15,278 nt of DNA from Nitrospirota bacterium (GCA_003228495.1 QIDY01000193.1:1-15278); one strand, 5' to 3'; positions 6,096 to 14,373 are shown, counted from the first letter of the stretch. A program made the numbers and translations. Notes: generated by a model not told the origin, from the letters alone.

Positions 6096-6371
6096 TCAGG
6101 AATTGACATATTGTTTAAAGAGGGCACTTGGCCGGAAAGTCACGACCCGACGCGGAGTGATGGCAATTTCCTCGCCAGTCCGAGGATTCCTTCCTTTTCG
6201 CTCCCCTTTGTTCCTGACGACAAAATTACCAAACCCAGCAATTTTGACGACTTCTCCTTGTTGGAGCATAGCCTTAATCAAATCCAAGACCTGCTCCACC
6301 ATTTCCATGGCTTCCGCTTTCTGAATTCCAGCGGTTTCCGTAATAACATCGGCGATGTCCGCCTTTCGCAT
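6096..6371 (-). CDS. ihfA: Integration host factor alpha-type / HU-family DNA-bending protein
   Basis: The 91-aa product is a full-length HU/IHF protein that bends DNA as a dimer in the nucleoid. The N-terminal helices begin MRKADIADVI, followed by VVKIAGFGNF (42-50) and the DNA-contacting beta arm KGRNPRTGEEIAITPRRVV (59-77), whose Pro63 would intercalate. The C-terminal VTFRPSALFKQYVN matches IHF alpha better than HU. A longer frame opens at 6518, but the ATG at 6371 gives the family N-terminus and is preceded by GAGGGGGT; the added 49 residues would run through the promoter. The alpha subtype is by resemblance. If no ihfB exists in the genome it may act as an HU-like homodimer. Confidence 0.9.
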   Translation of the reverse strand: MRKADIADVITETAGIQKAEAMEMVEQVLDLIKAMLQQGEVVKIAGFGNFVVRNKGERKGRNPRTGEEIAITPRRVVTFRPSALFKQYVNS

Positions 6372-6452
6372 AATCAATACCCCCTCGCAAAGGATTTTGA
6401 AAGGAATGGAAACGGACGGGGCGTCCTGTCTCCTGACGGTGTTGACTGGCAG

Positions 6453-6481
6453 AACGTAACGACCCTTACGAGTGTTGTCAA
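6453..6481 (-). promoter_or_regulatory. Sigma70-type promoter of ihfA-merR-tRNA-Pro
   Basis: On the minus strand a consensus TTGACA (6476-6481) and TACGTT (6453-6458) are separated by 17 bases. The start would be near 6446, giving a leader of about 75 nt to the ihfA ATG. This separates ihfA from the upstream amino-acid cluster. Confidence 0.55.
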
Positions 6482-6482
6482 G

Positions 6483-6527
6483 AAAAAACGATGGGCCAGA
6501 GACCTTTAGTTCCCTCATTTAGCTGGC
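6483..6527 (-). terminator. Weak candidate terminator after cimA
   Basis: On the minus strand GCCAG (6523-6527) can pair with CTGGC (6495-6499), and TTTTTT (6483-6488) follows after six bases. The loop is 23 nt, so this is not a classical terminator. It lies directly before the ihfA -35 box. Confidence 0.25.
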
Positions 6528-6534
6528 AAACACA

Positions 6535-8133
6535 CTATCGCGCCGATAGGTTTTCTCGCATCAATTTATATTCGATACTATCGGCCAACGCCTGCCAGCT
6601 GGCTTCAATGATATTCTCCGACACCCCGACTGTCCCCCACTTTTCCTTCTGATCACCCGACTCAATTAACACCCTGACTCGTGAACCGGTCCCCCGCCGA
6701 CCGGTTAACACACGAACCTTATAGTCAAGAAGCTTGACCTCCCGCAATTGGGGATAAAAATTCTCCAGGGCTTTACGTAAAGCATGATCAAGAGCATTGA
6801 CGGGTCCATCCCCGACTGCTGCGGTATGCTCCACCACGTCACCCACTTTGACCATAATCGTGGCTTCCGAGATGGACTCTTCATTCGTTTTACGTTTCTC
6901 AACAATAATGCGGCACCCCAGCAGCTCAAATGAAGGCGTATGGGTTCCCAGAGCTTTGCGCACAAGTAGTTCAAACGACCCCTCGGCACCCTCGAATTGG
7001 TAGCCTTCATATTCCAAGGTTTTGAGAGAACCTAATAATTCCTGGACCTTGGGATTATCCTGTTGAAGATCCAGACCAAAGGTTTCCATCTTGCTAAACA
7101 CGGCGCTTCGCCCACTATTATCCGAAATTAACACCCGGCGTTGATTGCCAACTTGATCCGGTCGAACATGCTCGTAGGTGAGCGGGTTTTTTTGAACCGC
7201 ATGAATATGCACCCCCCCCTTGTGGGCAAACGCAGTATCTCCGACATATGGCTGTCGCTTATTGGGAAGAAGATTGGCCATTTCCGCAACAAAATGAGAA
7301 ATGGTTCTGAGATGGGGTAATCGTCCATCGCCCAAGGCCTTCCGACCCATTTTCAATTCCAAATTTGCCATAATGGAACAGAGATTGGCATTTCCGCATC
7401 GCTCGCCGATGCCATTGATTGTCCCCTGAACCTGCATGACGCCCGCCTCAACGGCAACCAAGGAGTTTGCCACGCCCATCTCTGCATCATTATGCGCATG
7501 TATGCCCAACGGCACGGAACATCGTTCACGGACAACTAACACCATCTCTCGAATTTCCCAAGGCATCGATCCACCGTTGGTATCACACAAGACGATTCGT
7601 TCGGCTCCGGCTTTTATGGCGGCCTCAATAGTTTTCAGTGCATAGGTGGGATCAGTCTTGTAACCATCAAAAAAATGTTCGGCATCGTAAAACACTTGTC
7701 GGCCTTTCGACCGGAGAAAGGCAATGGAATCTCCAATTAATTCCACATTGGTTTCTAAGGTCGTCTCTAAGGCCTCGGTCACATGAAGTGTCCAGCTTTT
7801 CCCGAAAATGGTGACAATGTCGGTTTCTGCCGAGAGCAGCGCCTCAAGTGTAGGATCATCGTTTGCCGAATTTTTAGCTTTTCTCGTCGAGCCAAAAGCC
7901 ACAATTTTCGCCTGTTGAAGCGGTGTGGTTTTGATGATTCGAAAAAACTCGATATCTTTGGGGTTGGCTCCCGGCCACCCTCCTTCAATGAAATGCACAC
8001 CTAATTCATCAAGCTTGAGGGCGATCCGGACTTTGTCCTCGACCGAAAAACTTACGTCTTCGGCCTGCGAACCATCTCGCAAAGTCGTATCATAAATTTC
8101 AATGGTTGGGTTCTGTTGTGTCATCGCACTCAT
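6535..8133 (-). CDS. cimA: (R)-citramalate synthase
   Basis: It condenses pyruvate with acetyl-CoA to (R)-citramalate, the first step of the threonine-independent isoleucine route. The long form seen here belongs to the LeuA/DRE-TIM group. Motifs, numbered from the chosen start: IYDTTLRDGSQ (13-23; R19 and D20 catalytic/metal), YDAEHFFDGYK (149-159), HAHND (212-216, metal-binding His) and the GERCGN motif (243-248). A LeuA-type C-terminal allosteric domain fills about residues 390-525, where isoleucine feedback is expected. FDGYK and the overall length near 530 aa favour citramalate synthase over isopropylmalate or homocitrate synthase. Three starts compete: GTG 8139, ATG 8133 and ATG 8124. 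I chose 8133 because of the GAGATG upstream. It follows lysC by about 47 bp. Confidence 0.9.
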   Translation of the reverse strand: MSAMTQQNPTIEIYDTTLRDGSQAEDVSFSVEDKVRIALKLDELGVHFIEGGWPGANPKDIEFFRIIKTTPLQQAKIVAFGSTRKAKNSANDDPTLEALLSAETDIVTIFGKSWTLHVTEALETTLETNVELIGDSIAFLRSKGRQVFYDAEHFFDGYKTDPTYALKTIEAAIKAGAERIVLCDTNGGSMPWEIREMVLVVRERCSVPLGIHAHNDAEMGVANSLVAVEAGVMQVQGTINGIGERCGNANLCSIMANLELKMGRKALGDGRLPHLRTISHFVAEMANLLPNKRQPYVGDTAFAHKGGVHIHAVQKNPLTYEHVRPDQVGNQRRVLISDNSGRSAVFSKMETFGLDLQQDNPKVQELLGSLKTLEYEGYQFEGAEGSFELLVRKALGTHTPSFELLGCRIIVEKRKTNEESISEATIMVKVGDVVEHTAAVGDGPVNALDHALRKALENFYPQLREVKLLDYKVRVLTGRRGTGSRVRVLIESGDQKEKWGTVGVSENIIEASWQALADSIEYKLMRENLSAR

Positions 8134-8180
8134 TTTCACATCTCAATTTCGCGAAAGGCATCCGTCCAAAAGGCGTAGCC

Positions 8181-9407
8181 CTAAACGGTTGCCGATTTTT
8201 CTAACCCGAATTCCTTATGTAAACCTCTCACGGCCAATTCCATATATTTTTCTTCGACTACACAAGAAATCTTAATTTCTGAGGTACTGATCATCATGAT
8301 ATTGATGCCGTCGCGGGAAAGCGTCGCAAACATCCGTGCAGCAACCCCGGAATGAGACCGCATCCCCACTCCGACCAAAGACACTTTAGCAATGGTCTCA
8401 TTGATTTCAACGGTTCGAGCACCGACCGCCTTGGCAAGATCTTTGACGAGACTAATTGCCGGGTTCAAATCTCCCCTTGGCACCGTAAAAGAAATATCGG
8501 TCAAGGAATCTTGACTGACATTTTGAATAATCATATCTACATTGATTGCCGATTCCGCAATAGCACCAAAAATTTTTGCTGCAATACCGGGCTGATCCGG
8601 CACGCCAACCACCGTGACCTTGGCTTGATTGCAATCACCTGTGACTCCAGAAACTAAGACCTGTTCCATATCTGCATCCTCTTTTACCACACGAGTCCCC
8701 GGCCCGTCTTGAAAACTGGACCGCACTTCCACCGGCACCTGATGCTTCGCGGCAAGTTCTACTGAGCGTGTCTGTAGGACCCTGGCTCCTAAACTGGCCA
8801 GTTCCAACATTTCCTCATATGAGATTTTCTCCAATCGCCGAGCAGATGGCACCATATGAGGATCGGCCGTATATATACCATCCACATCGGTATAGATAAA
8901 ACACGTATCCGCTTTCAGCGCCGCCGCTAAGACCACAGCCGTCAGATCCGACCCTCCCCGCCCAAGCGTCGTCACATCTGACGCTTCATTGATGCCTTGA
9001 AACCCTGCCACAATAGGAACCACACCATCTCGTAAGGCAGCCTGCACCCGTTTCGTATCGACACGAGAAATCCGAGCTCTGGTATGGGCGCCATCCGTGA
9101 CAATGCCAACTTGCCGCCCAGTGAACGATCTCGCCTTGATACCTAGACTTTTTAACATCATAGCCATTAAGGCAATCGTCACACGTTCTCCTGAAGAGAG
9201 TAACACATCCATTTCCCGGTCATCCGGGGCCACGCTCAATTCCTTAGCCATTTTGGTGAGACGATTTGTCTCCCCGCTCATCGCAGACAGGACAACCACT
9301 AATTGATGACCGTCCCGGCATGTTCTGTCGATCAAATGTGCGACCTGTTGAATACGCTCAAGGCTCCCAACCGAAGTCCCCCCAAATTTTTGGACATAAC
9401 AGGCCAT
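8181..9407 (-). CDS. lysC: Aspartate kinase
   Basis: This 408-aa enzyme phosphorylates aspartate, the committed step toward lysine, threonine and methionine. The amino-acid kinase domain carries KFGGTSVG (7-14), VVVLSAMSGETNRL, TLGRGGSDLTAV and FIYTDVDGIYTADP. Two ACT domains (about residues 265-400) provide allosteric control; SEIKISCVV is typical of the second. Size and layout fit the monofunctional LysC-alpha class regulated by lysine and/or threonine. An internal start for a separate beta subunit, as in Bacillus, is possible but I saw no clear site. The ATG at 9407 lies 5 bp after the stop of the ApgM-like gene, and its ribosome binding site GGAGAG is inside that gene's last codons, so the two are co-transcribed. 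Confidence 0.95.
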   Translation of the reverse strand: MACYVQKFGGTSVGSLERIQQVAHLIDRTCRDGHQLVVVLSAMSGETNRLTKMAKELSVAPDDREMDVLLSSGERVTIALMAMMLKSLGIKARSFTGRQVGIVTDGAHTRARISRVDTKRVQAALRDGVVPIVAGFQGINEASDVTTLGRGGSDLTAVVLAAALKADTCFIYTDVDGIYTADPHMVPSARRLEKISYEEMLELASLGARVLQTRSVELAAKHQVPVEVRSSFQDGPGTRVVKEDADMEQVLVSGVTGDCNQAKVTVVGVPDQPGIAAKIFGAIAESAINVDMIIQNVSQDSLTDISFTVPRGDLNPAISLVKDLAKAVGARTVEINETIAKVSLVGVGMRSHSGVAARMFATLSRDGINIMMISTSEIKISCVVEEKYMELAVRGLHKEFGLEKSATV

Positions 9408-9412
9408 CGTAT

Positions 9413-10648
9413 CTACTTCTCTCCGAACAACCGTTCAAAGAAGGCGGTAGCATTATGAAGTGGCAGTGCCGATGCCTCTTGCTCATGAAATGCCACCATG
9501 GATGGCTCATTTTTCGCCTTCTGCCCTTCATAAAGCACATACTGCACAGGAGAAGGGCCAACCTCCTCAGGCTGACTGTCGCAAGGGGTCGCAACAACGA
9601 AAAGTCGAACCTCACCGGTTCCTGCGCAAGACTGCCGTAATGTTCCGATCAGATATTCATCGATATGCTGTAGATGCTCCACGAACAGGGATGATGAGGG
9701 AGGCTGTCCTTCCTGCACCAAACAGGGAGAAAAAGGTATATGTAGGCAAGCTAGATCCTGTTTCTCAAGAATCTTTGAAGCCATGTCCGCCATCCTTTGT
9801 AACCGATCAGATTCATTTTCGCCCATGCCATCCACCTTCAAGGCTTGCAGTCCACTAGCCATTCCTGCGCCTAGATAGGGACCACTTTGCGAAATCACAG
9901 CACCCTGTAACGGCCATCGCTCTTGTAACCGTGGCAACTCAACCCGTTTCCCCGGCCCCCACAGCCACAGGCAATTTACTGGTTTCAACCCAGCATTGAC
10001 TCGGTCTTGATTCACAGGATGATTCCGAAGAATCATACGAGAGGCCTCCATCACTTCAAACAATATTTGAGCCCCTTCCCCCTTCGCCAAATAGGCATCA
10101 ATCGGCTTCCCCAACGCTTCCCGTGGATTTCTACAACCGATTTTTGCATTGCCCCCACCCCAGACCATGAGATGGCGAGAGCGATGCCCCATATAAAATT
10201 GAAAATTTTCGGACACTAATTGTTCATTGATGGCATCAATAAGTTCCCGGGCTTCTTCTATTTCCAGGCCTCCTTCCGAAACATCGTCCATCAATAACGA
10301 CGCTCCAAGTTTTTTCCCATCTCCCCATCCATCCTCTGCGCGCACGGTGACAAAATCACAGAGAAAGGCCACATCATGCCCATCAAGAACCACTTCTAAA
10401 TTAATGCCTTCAAACGCTCCAGGCCCGGTATACCATTTCTGCGTGTCATACCCTAACAAACCTAACAAAGCCAGTTCCCCGGCAAAGGGACGGACTTCTC
10501 GAGGTATCCCTAAACGCCCCAGCTCCCCATGTCGAGCAAGATCATCAAGGTGAGGAATCTGAGCCGCCTGCAACACGGTACGCGTACCCAACTCTTCAAA
10601 GGAATGAGTCGGTATTCCATCGATGTGAACCATGATCGTTTTTTTCAC
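9413..10648 (-). CDS. ApgM/COG3635 phosphoglycerate-mutase-like protein, probable homoserine kinase substitute
   Basis: The 411-aa product aligns end to end with archaeal-type cofactor-independent phosphoglycerate mutases (alkaline phosphatase superfamily): IDG (9-11), FEELGTRTVLQAAQIPHLDDLA (17-38), ALLGLLGYDTQKWYTGPGAFE (60-80), HPVNQDRVNAG (210-220) and LWLWGPG (227-233). The catalytic positions are largely changed. The Gly-Ser-Asp motif with the Ser nucleophile reads GEL (57-59), the second N-terminal metal Asp region reads PTHS, the Asp-Ala-Ala-Gly-His metal motif reads PCLVQ (308-312), and the Gly-Asp-His motif reads PCDSQ. Classical mutase activity is therefore unlikely. It lies between thrC and lysC in a cluster that has hom but no GHMP-type thrB, and members of this family have been annotated as functional analogues of homoserine kinase. 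That role is inferred here. GTG start, with GAGG 8 bases upstream. Confidence 0.85.
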   Translation of the reverse strand: MKKTIMVHIDGIPTHSFEELGTRTVLQAAQIPHLDDLARHGELGRLGIPREVRPFAGELALLGLLGYDTQKWYTGPGAFEGINLEVVLDGHDVAFLCDFVTVRAEDGWGDGKKLGASLLMDDVSEGGLEIEEARELIDAINEQLVSENFQFYMGHRSRHLMVWGGGNAKIGCRNPREALGKPIDAYLAKGEGAQILFEVMEASRMILRNHPVNQDRVNAGLKPVNCLWLWGPGKRVELPRLQERWPLQGAVISQSGPYLGAGMASGLQALKVDGMGENESDRLQRMADMASKILEKQDLACLHIPFSPCLVQEGQPPSSSLFVEHLQHIDEYLIGTLRQSCAGTGEVRLFVVATPCDSQPEEVGPSPVQYVLYEGQKAKNEPSMVAFHEQEASALPLHNATAFFERLFGEK

Positions 10649-10722
10649 GATCCTTGCCTCATGCTTGAAGATTCATAGAGTAAGGAAATAATCTGAAATT
10701 TTGCGATGGTCACGGGGAACAA

Positions 10723-11781
10723 TTAGGCCGGCAATTGGGCTGCAACGGCTTCGCGAGTCGCAGGAACCGTCACCGGTCGATAGGACACAGACAATGCCGT
10801 ATCGGGATCTTTCAACCCATTGCCGGTCAGGGTACAGACGATGGTACCTTCTGAAGGCAAACTGCCCTCACGATTCAGTTTGTAGATCCCGGCAATTGAA
10901 GCTGCCGAGGCAGGTTCACAAAACACGCCTTCTTCGCAAGCGACCATTTGATAGGCCTGAAGAATTTCTTCGTCGGACACCATATGCAGGCATCCATGTG
11001 ATTCGTCTACAGCCTGCAAGGCCAAGGCCCAACTAGCAGGATTTCCAATTCGAATAGCTGAGGCAACAGTTTGCGGTGATTCCACCACATGCCCCCTGAC
11101 AAGTGGAGCGGCCCCTTCCGCTTGAAAGCCAAACATGCGGGGCAATCCCTGCGTTTGTCCAGCCTCTTTATACTCGCGATAGCCTCGCCAATAGGCGGTA
11201 ATGTTTCCGGCATTGCCAACGGGTAATGCATGAATAACTGGAGCAAACCCCAGTTGATCGCACACTTCCATAGCCGCCGTTTTTTGCCCTTCCAGCCGAA
11301 AGGGGTTAATTGAGTTGACTAATTCAATCGCCGTTTCCTCGCATAGAGCTTTGACAATTGTGAGGGCTTGATCAAAGTTTCCCTCTATTTGAATGACGCG
11401 CGCTCCATGCATAAGTGCCTGGGTTAACTTGCCTAGGGCAATCTTCCCTGCCGGAACGACCACGTAGGCCGGCAGGCCCGCTTTTGCAGCATAAGCCGCC
11501 GCAGAGGCAGATGTATTGCCGGTCGAGGCACACATCAATCCTTTGGCATGATTTTCCATCGCCTTGGAAACCGCCATAGTCATGCCCCGATCCTTAAACG
11601 AGCCCGTAGGGTTGGCTCCTTCGATCTTTAAAAACAATTCACGGCCGGGACAAACTTTTTTAGCCAAACGTGTCGCCGGAATAAGAGGAGTATTGCCTTC
11701 CTGCAAGGACACAATAGGCGTCTGATCGCCCACAGGAAGAAATTTTCGGTACTCCTCGATAATCCCACGCCACGGTAGCAT
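10723..11781 (-). CDS. thrC: Threonine synthase
   Basis: A PLP enzyme converting O-phosphohomoserine to threonine and phosphate. Numbered from the chosen ATG the protein has 352 aa: the EGNTPLIPA segment (28-36), the PLP lysine in NPTGSFKDRGM (K63), the phosphate-binding STGNTSASAAAYAAKAG loop (86-102) and a serine/glycine-rich C-terminus with CTLTGNGLKDP. Length and the MLPWRGII N-terminus match the short, monomer-type bacterial threonine synthase. The frame extends nine codons to TTG 11808, but no ribosome binding site is seen there; ATG 11781 is preceded by AAAAGG at a rather long spacing. It follows hom by 42 bp and precedes the ApgM-like gene by 74 bp. Its substrate requires a homoserine kinase activity, which the neighbour may supply. 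Confidence 0.93.
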   Translation of the reverse strand: MLPWRGIIEEYRKFLPVGDQTPIVSLQEGNTPLIPATRLAKKVCPGRELFLKIEGANPTGSFKDRGMTMAVSKAMENHAKGLMCASTGNTSASAAAYAAKAGLPAYVVVPAGKIALGKLTQALMHGARVIQIEGNFDQALTIVKALCEETAIELVNSINPFRLEGQKTAAMEVCDQLGFAPVIHALPVGNAGNITAYWRGYREYKEAGQTQGLPRMFGFQAEGAAPLVRGHVVESPQTVASAIRIGNPASWALALQAVDESHGCLHMVSDEEILQAYQMVACEEGVFCEPASAASIAGIYKLNREGSLPSEGTIVCTLTGNGLKDPDTALSVSYRPVTVPATREAVAAQLPA

Positions 11782-11823
11782 AATTAATGATTTGCCTTTT
11801 TTAGCCAAAGTCGATTCAAGGGT

Positions 11824-13134
11824 TTATTCTATGCCTTCCATCCTTATTAAGGTAGTTGGTTCTGAAACGAGGGGAAGGGCATTCATCTCTTGAAGCGCGG
11901 CTTGGATCCCTCGCTCCCTAGATCGATGAGTCAAGATAACCAAGGGGACCGGCTGCCCTTGCTTCCTCCCCTTTTGAAGAACTGATGAAATACTGATTCC
12001 ACGCTCACCCAGGATTCCGGAAATGGTCGAGAGCACACCCGGTTCGTCTTTTACCATACAACGTAAATAATACCGACTTTCTATTTCAGCCATAGGCTTA
12101 ATAGCCAAAGGTTTGCGCGCCTCCCATTGAAATGAGGTCGCAGGCACCCGAGAGAAAGACCCGTAGATTCGATTTCGGGCCAGGTCAATAATATCCCCCA
12201 CCACCGCACTCGCCGTGGGCAGAGAGCCGGCCCCTTGCCCATAGAGCACAATGTCTCCCACCGCGTCACCGACCAAATGAATCGCGTTATACACTCCATT
12301 GACCTGGGCAATGGGAGACTCCGTGGGAACCAGGGTAGGATGCACACGTGCCTCAATGACCTGATCTTGGCATTTAGCAATGCCCAATAATTTAATGGTA
12401 AAGCCCAATTCTCGAGCAAAGATCATGTCCACTGTAGAAATCTTGGAAATACCTTCGGTATAAACGGCATTCATCGAAACGGGAGTTCCATAGGCTAAGT
12501 TAACCATGATGACCAATTTGTGCGCAGCATCAACGCCGTCGACATCCAGAGAGGGATCGGCTTCCGCATAGCCTTCCCGTGTAGCTTCCTGCAAAATATC
12601 GCTAAAATCTCGTCCCTCATGTGTCATCCGGCTCAAAATATAGTTGGATGTTCCATTCATAATACCCATAATTGAAGTCAGGTGATTGCCTGCTAGTCCC
12701 TCGGTGAGCGAACGAATAATGGGAATCCCTCCCCCCACGCTGGCTTCGAACCCGAGGTCGGCTTGAGCCTTGAATGCAGCTTCAAAAACCTCTTCTCCAT
12801 GGTCAGCCAGCAACGCTTTATTCGCAGTCACCACACCTTTTTTACTCGACAGAGCATGAAGAATAAAACGTTTGGCCGGCTCATGCCCGCCTATCAATTC
12901 CACAACAATGTCAATTTGAGGATCGTCTAGAATATCCTTAACATTTGTCGTTAATATTTCCGAAGAAACGGTCACCCCTCGATCCGTCGTGACATCCAAA
13001 TCCCCAATTTTGGCCAGCACCACTGGGCGACCAACACGTTTTGCAATGATGTCGGCATTATTTTGAAGAATGTTCACCACACCGGTGCCAACCGTGCCAA
13101 ACCCAATAAGTCCGACCTTTACCGCCTGATCCAT
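11824..13134 (-). CDS. hom: Homoserine dehydrogenase
   Basis: It reduces aspartate semialdehyde to homoserine with NAD(P)H. The 436 aa comprise a Rossmann domain (GLIGFGTVGTGV, 8-19), VVELIGG (77-83) and TANKALLADHG (103-113, with K106), a catalytic domain with MGIMNGTSNYIL (156-167) and EADPSLDVDGVDAAHK (191-206, with K206), and a C-terminal ACT domain (about 355-430, starting YYLRCMVKDEPGVLS) expected to bind threonine for feedback. It is the monofunctional form, not fused to aspartate kinase. The ATG shares one base with the aminotransferase stop (TAATG), indicating translational coupling. Confidence 0.96.
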   Translation of the reverse strand: MDQAVKVGLIGFGTVGTGVVNILQNNADIIAKRVGRPVVLAKIGDLDVTTDRGVTVSSEILTTNVKDILDDPQIDIVVELIGGHEPAKRFILHALSSKKGVVTANKALLADHGEEVFEAAFKAQADLGFEASVGGGIPIIRSLTEGLAGNHLTSIMGIMNGTSNYILSRMTHEGRDFSDILQEATREGYAEADPSLDVDGVDAAHKLVIMVNLAYGTPVSMNAVYTEGISKISTVDMIFARELGFTIKLLGIAKCQDQVIEARVHPTLVPTESPIAQVNGVYNAIHLVGDAVGDIVLYGQGAGSLPTASAVVGDIIDLARNRIYGSFSRVPATSFQWEARKPLAIKPMAEIESRYYLRCMVKDEPGVLSTISGILGERGISISSVLQKGRKQGQPVPLVILTHRSRERGIQAALQEMNALPLVSEPTTLIRMEGIE

Positions 13135-14318
13135 TACACCACTTCCTCAAACTTCAACGCTTGACGAATCCCTCGCACGGCTTGAAAAATCCGGTGCTCA
13201 TTTTCGACAAGTGCAAAGCGTACATAATCATTCCCGCCCTCTCCGAATCCGATGCCCGGTGAGACCGCCACTTTGGCTTCTCGCAGTAACAACTTGGAGA
13301 ACTCTAAGGAGCCCATACCTAGATAGGGTTCCGGAATTTTGGCCCACGCAAACATCGTGGCGCGCGGATAGTCAATGGACCATCCAATGCGATTGAGACC
13401 ACGGACCAAGGCATTGCGTCGCCGTTCATACATGCCGACGATATCTTTCACGCAATCCTGTGGACCGTTCAGGGCAATAATGCTTGCGATTTGAATAGGC
13501 TGAAACATCCCATAGTCCAAGTAACTTTTGACTCGCATTAAAGCGCCGATAAGTTCGGAATTCCCCACACAAAACCCCACGCGCCAGCCCGGCATATTAT
13601 AACTCTTGGATAGCGAATAAAATTCCACGCCAATTTTTTTGGCTTCAGGAATTTGCAGCAAACTGGGTGCCCGATATCCATCAAATACTAGATCGGCATA
13701 GGCTAAGTCATGAATGATCCAAACGTTGTGTTCCAATGCAAATTCTACCACCTTTTTGAAAAATTCGAGATCCACCACCTGAGTGGTGGGATTGTGGGGA
13801 AAGCTGATAATCAAGGCACGGGGCGCCGGCTGGGTCTGTCGGAAGGCTCGCGTTAAATTTTCAAAAAAATCGGTGTCGGGGCCCAATTCAACACCACGAA
13901 CCTCCCCGCCAGCAATAATGACACAATACATATGAATCGGATAGGTTGGGGTGGGGGCTAGCACGACATCGCCGGGCCCCACGATGGCCAAGGCCAGATG
14001 TGCTAACCCTTCCTTCACCCCTAATGTCACAATGGCTTCGGTTTCCGGATCCAGACTGACATCATATTTTCGTTGATACCAACTGCAAATCGCATGGCGT
14101 AATTTTGTGATCCCACGTGAGGCCGAATACCGATGGTTGCGTCCATTTTGAGCCGCTTCAATTAACTTATCCACAATGTGGGGAGGAGTGGGTTGGTCAG
14201 GGTTTCCCATACCCAAATCAATAATATCTTCACCTCGCTTCCGAGCCTGAAGTTTCAAGTCCTGGACTTGGGTAAAGACGTATCCCGGGAGCCGTTGAAT
14301 TCGATAAAAAGGGTCCAT
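13134..14318 (-). CDS. alaC: AlaC-like PLP aminotransferase (class I/II)
   Basis: Fold-type I aminotransferase of 394 aa, closely resembling E. coli AlaC (glutamate-pyruvate transaminase): RIQRLPGYVF (5-14), EDIIDLGMGNPDQPTPPHIV, RYSASRGITKLR, TLGVKEGLAHL, PTPTYPIH, SFPHNPTTQ, HDLAYAD and the PLP lysine in SLSKSYNMPGWRVGF. The frame is open up to TTG 14429, but that codon lies in the -35 box of a strong promoter whose predicted start is near 14394. The true start is therefore ATG 14318, which also gives the family N-terminus. The usual assignment is alanine synthesis, but the tight coupling to hom suggests it could act on aspartate-family compounds (aspartate aminotransferase or LL-diaminopimelate aminotransferase-like). 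Substrate is not settled by sequence alone. Confidence 0.88.
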   Translation of the reverse strand: MDPFYRIQRLPGYVFTQVQDLKLQARKRGEDIIDLGMGNPDQPTPPHIVDKLIEAAQNGRNHRYSASRGITKLRHAICSWYQRKYDVSLDPETEAIVTLGVKEGLAHLALAIVGPGDVVLAPTPTYPIHMYCVIIAGGEVRGVELGPDTDFFENLTRAFRQTQPAPRALIISFPHNPTTQVVDLEFFKKVVEFALEHNVWIIHDLAYADLVFDGYRAPSLLQIPEAKKIGVEFYSLSKSYNMPGWRVGFCVGNSELIGALMRVKSYLDYGMFQPIQIASIIALNGPQDCVKDIVGMYERRRNALVRGLNRIGWSIDYPRATMFAWAKIPEPYLGMGSLEFSKLLLREAKVAVSPGIGFGEGGNDYVRFALVENEHRIFQAVRGIRQALKFEEVV

Positions 14319-14342
14319 TGTCAATGAAAACTGAAAGAGATG

Positions 14343-14359
14343 CCCCTCAGTTCTGGGGG
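14343..14359 (-). other. Hairpin in the aminotransferase leader RNA
   Basis: On the minus strand CCCC and GGGG flank CAGAACTGA, giving a short stem with one bulge. It sits about 25 bases before the ATG. No U tract follows and no leader peptide is present, so it does not look like an attenuator. Confidence 0.3.
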
Positions 14360-14373
14360 AGATAGAGAATAGA

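Noticed and set aside
6372..6518. N-terminal extension of ihfA by 49 residues
   Set aside because: It would include the promoter region and does not resemble any HU/IHF N-terminus. The ATG at 6371 has a good ribosome binding site.
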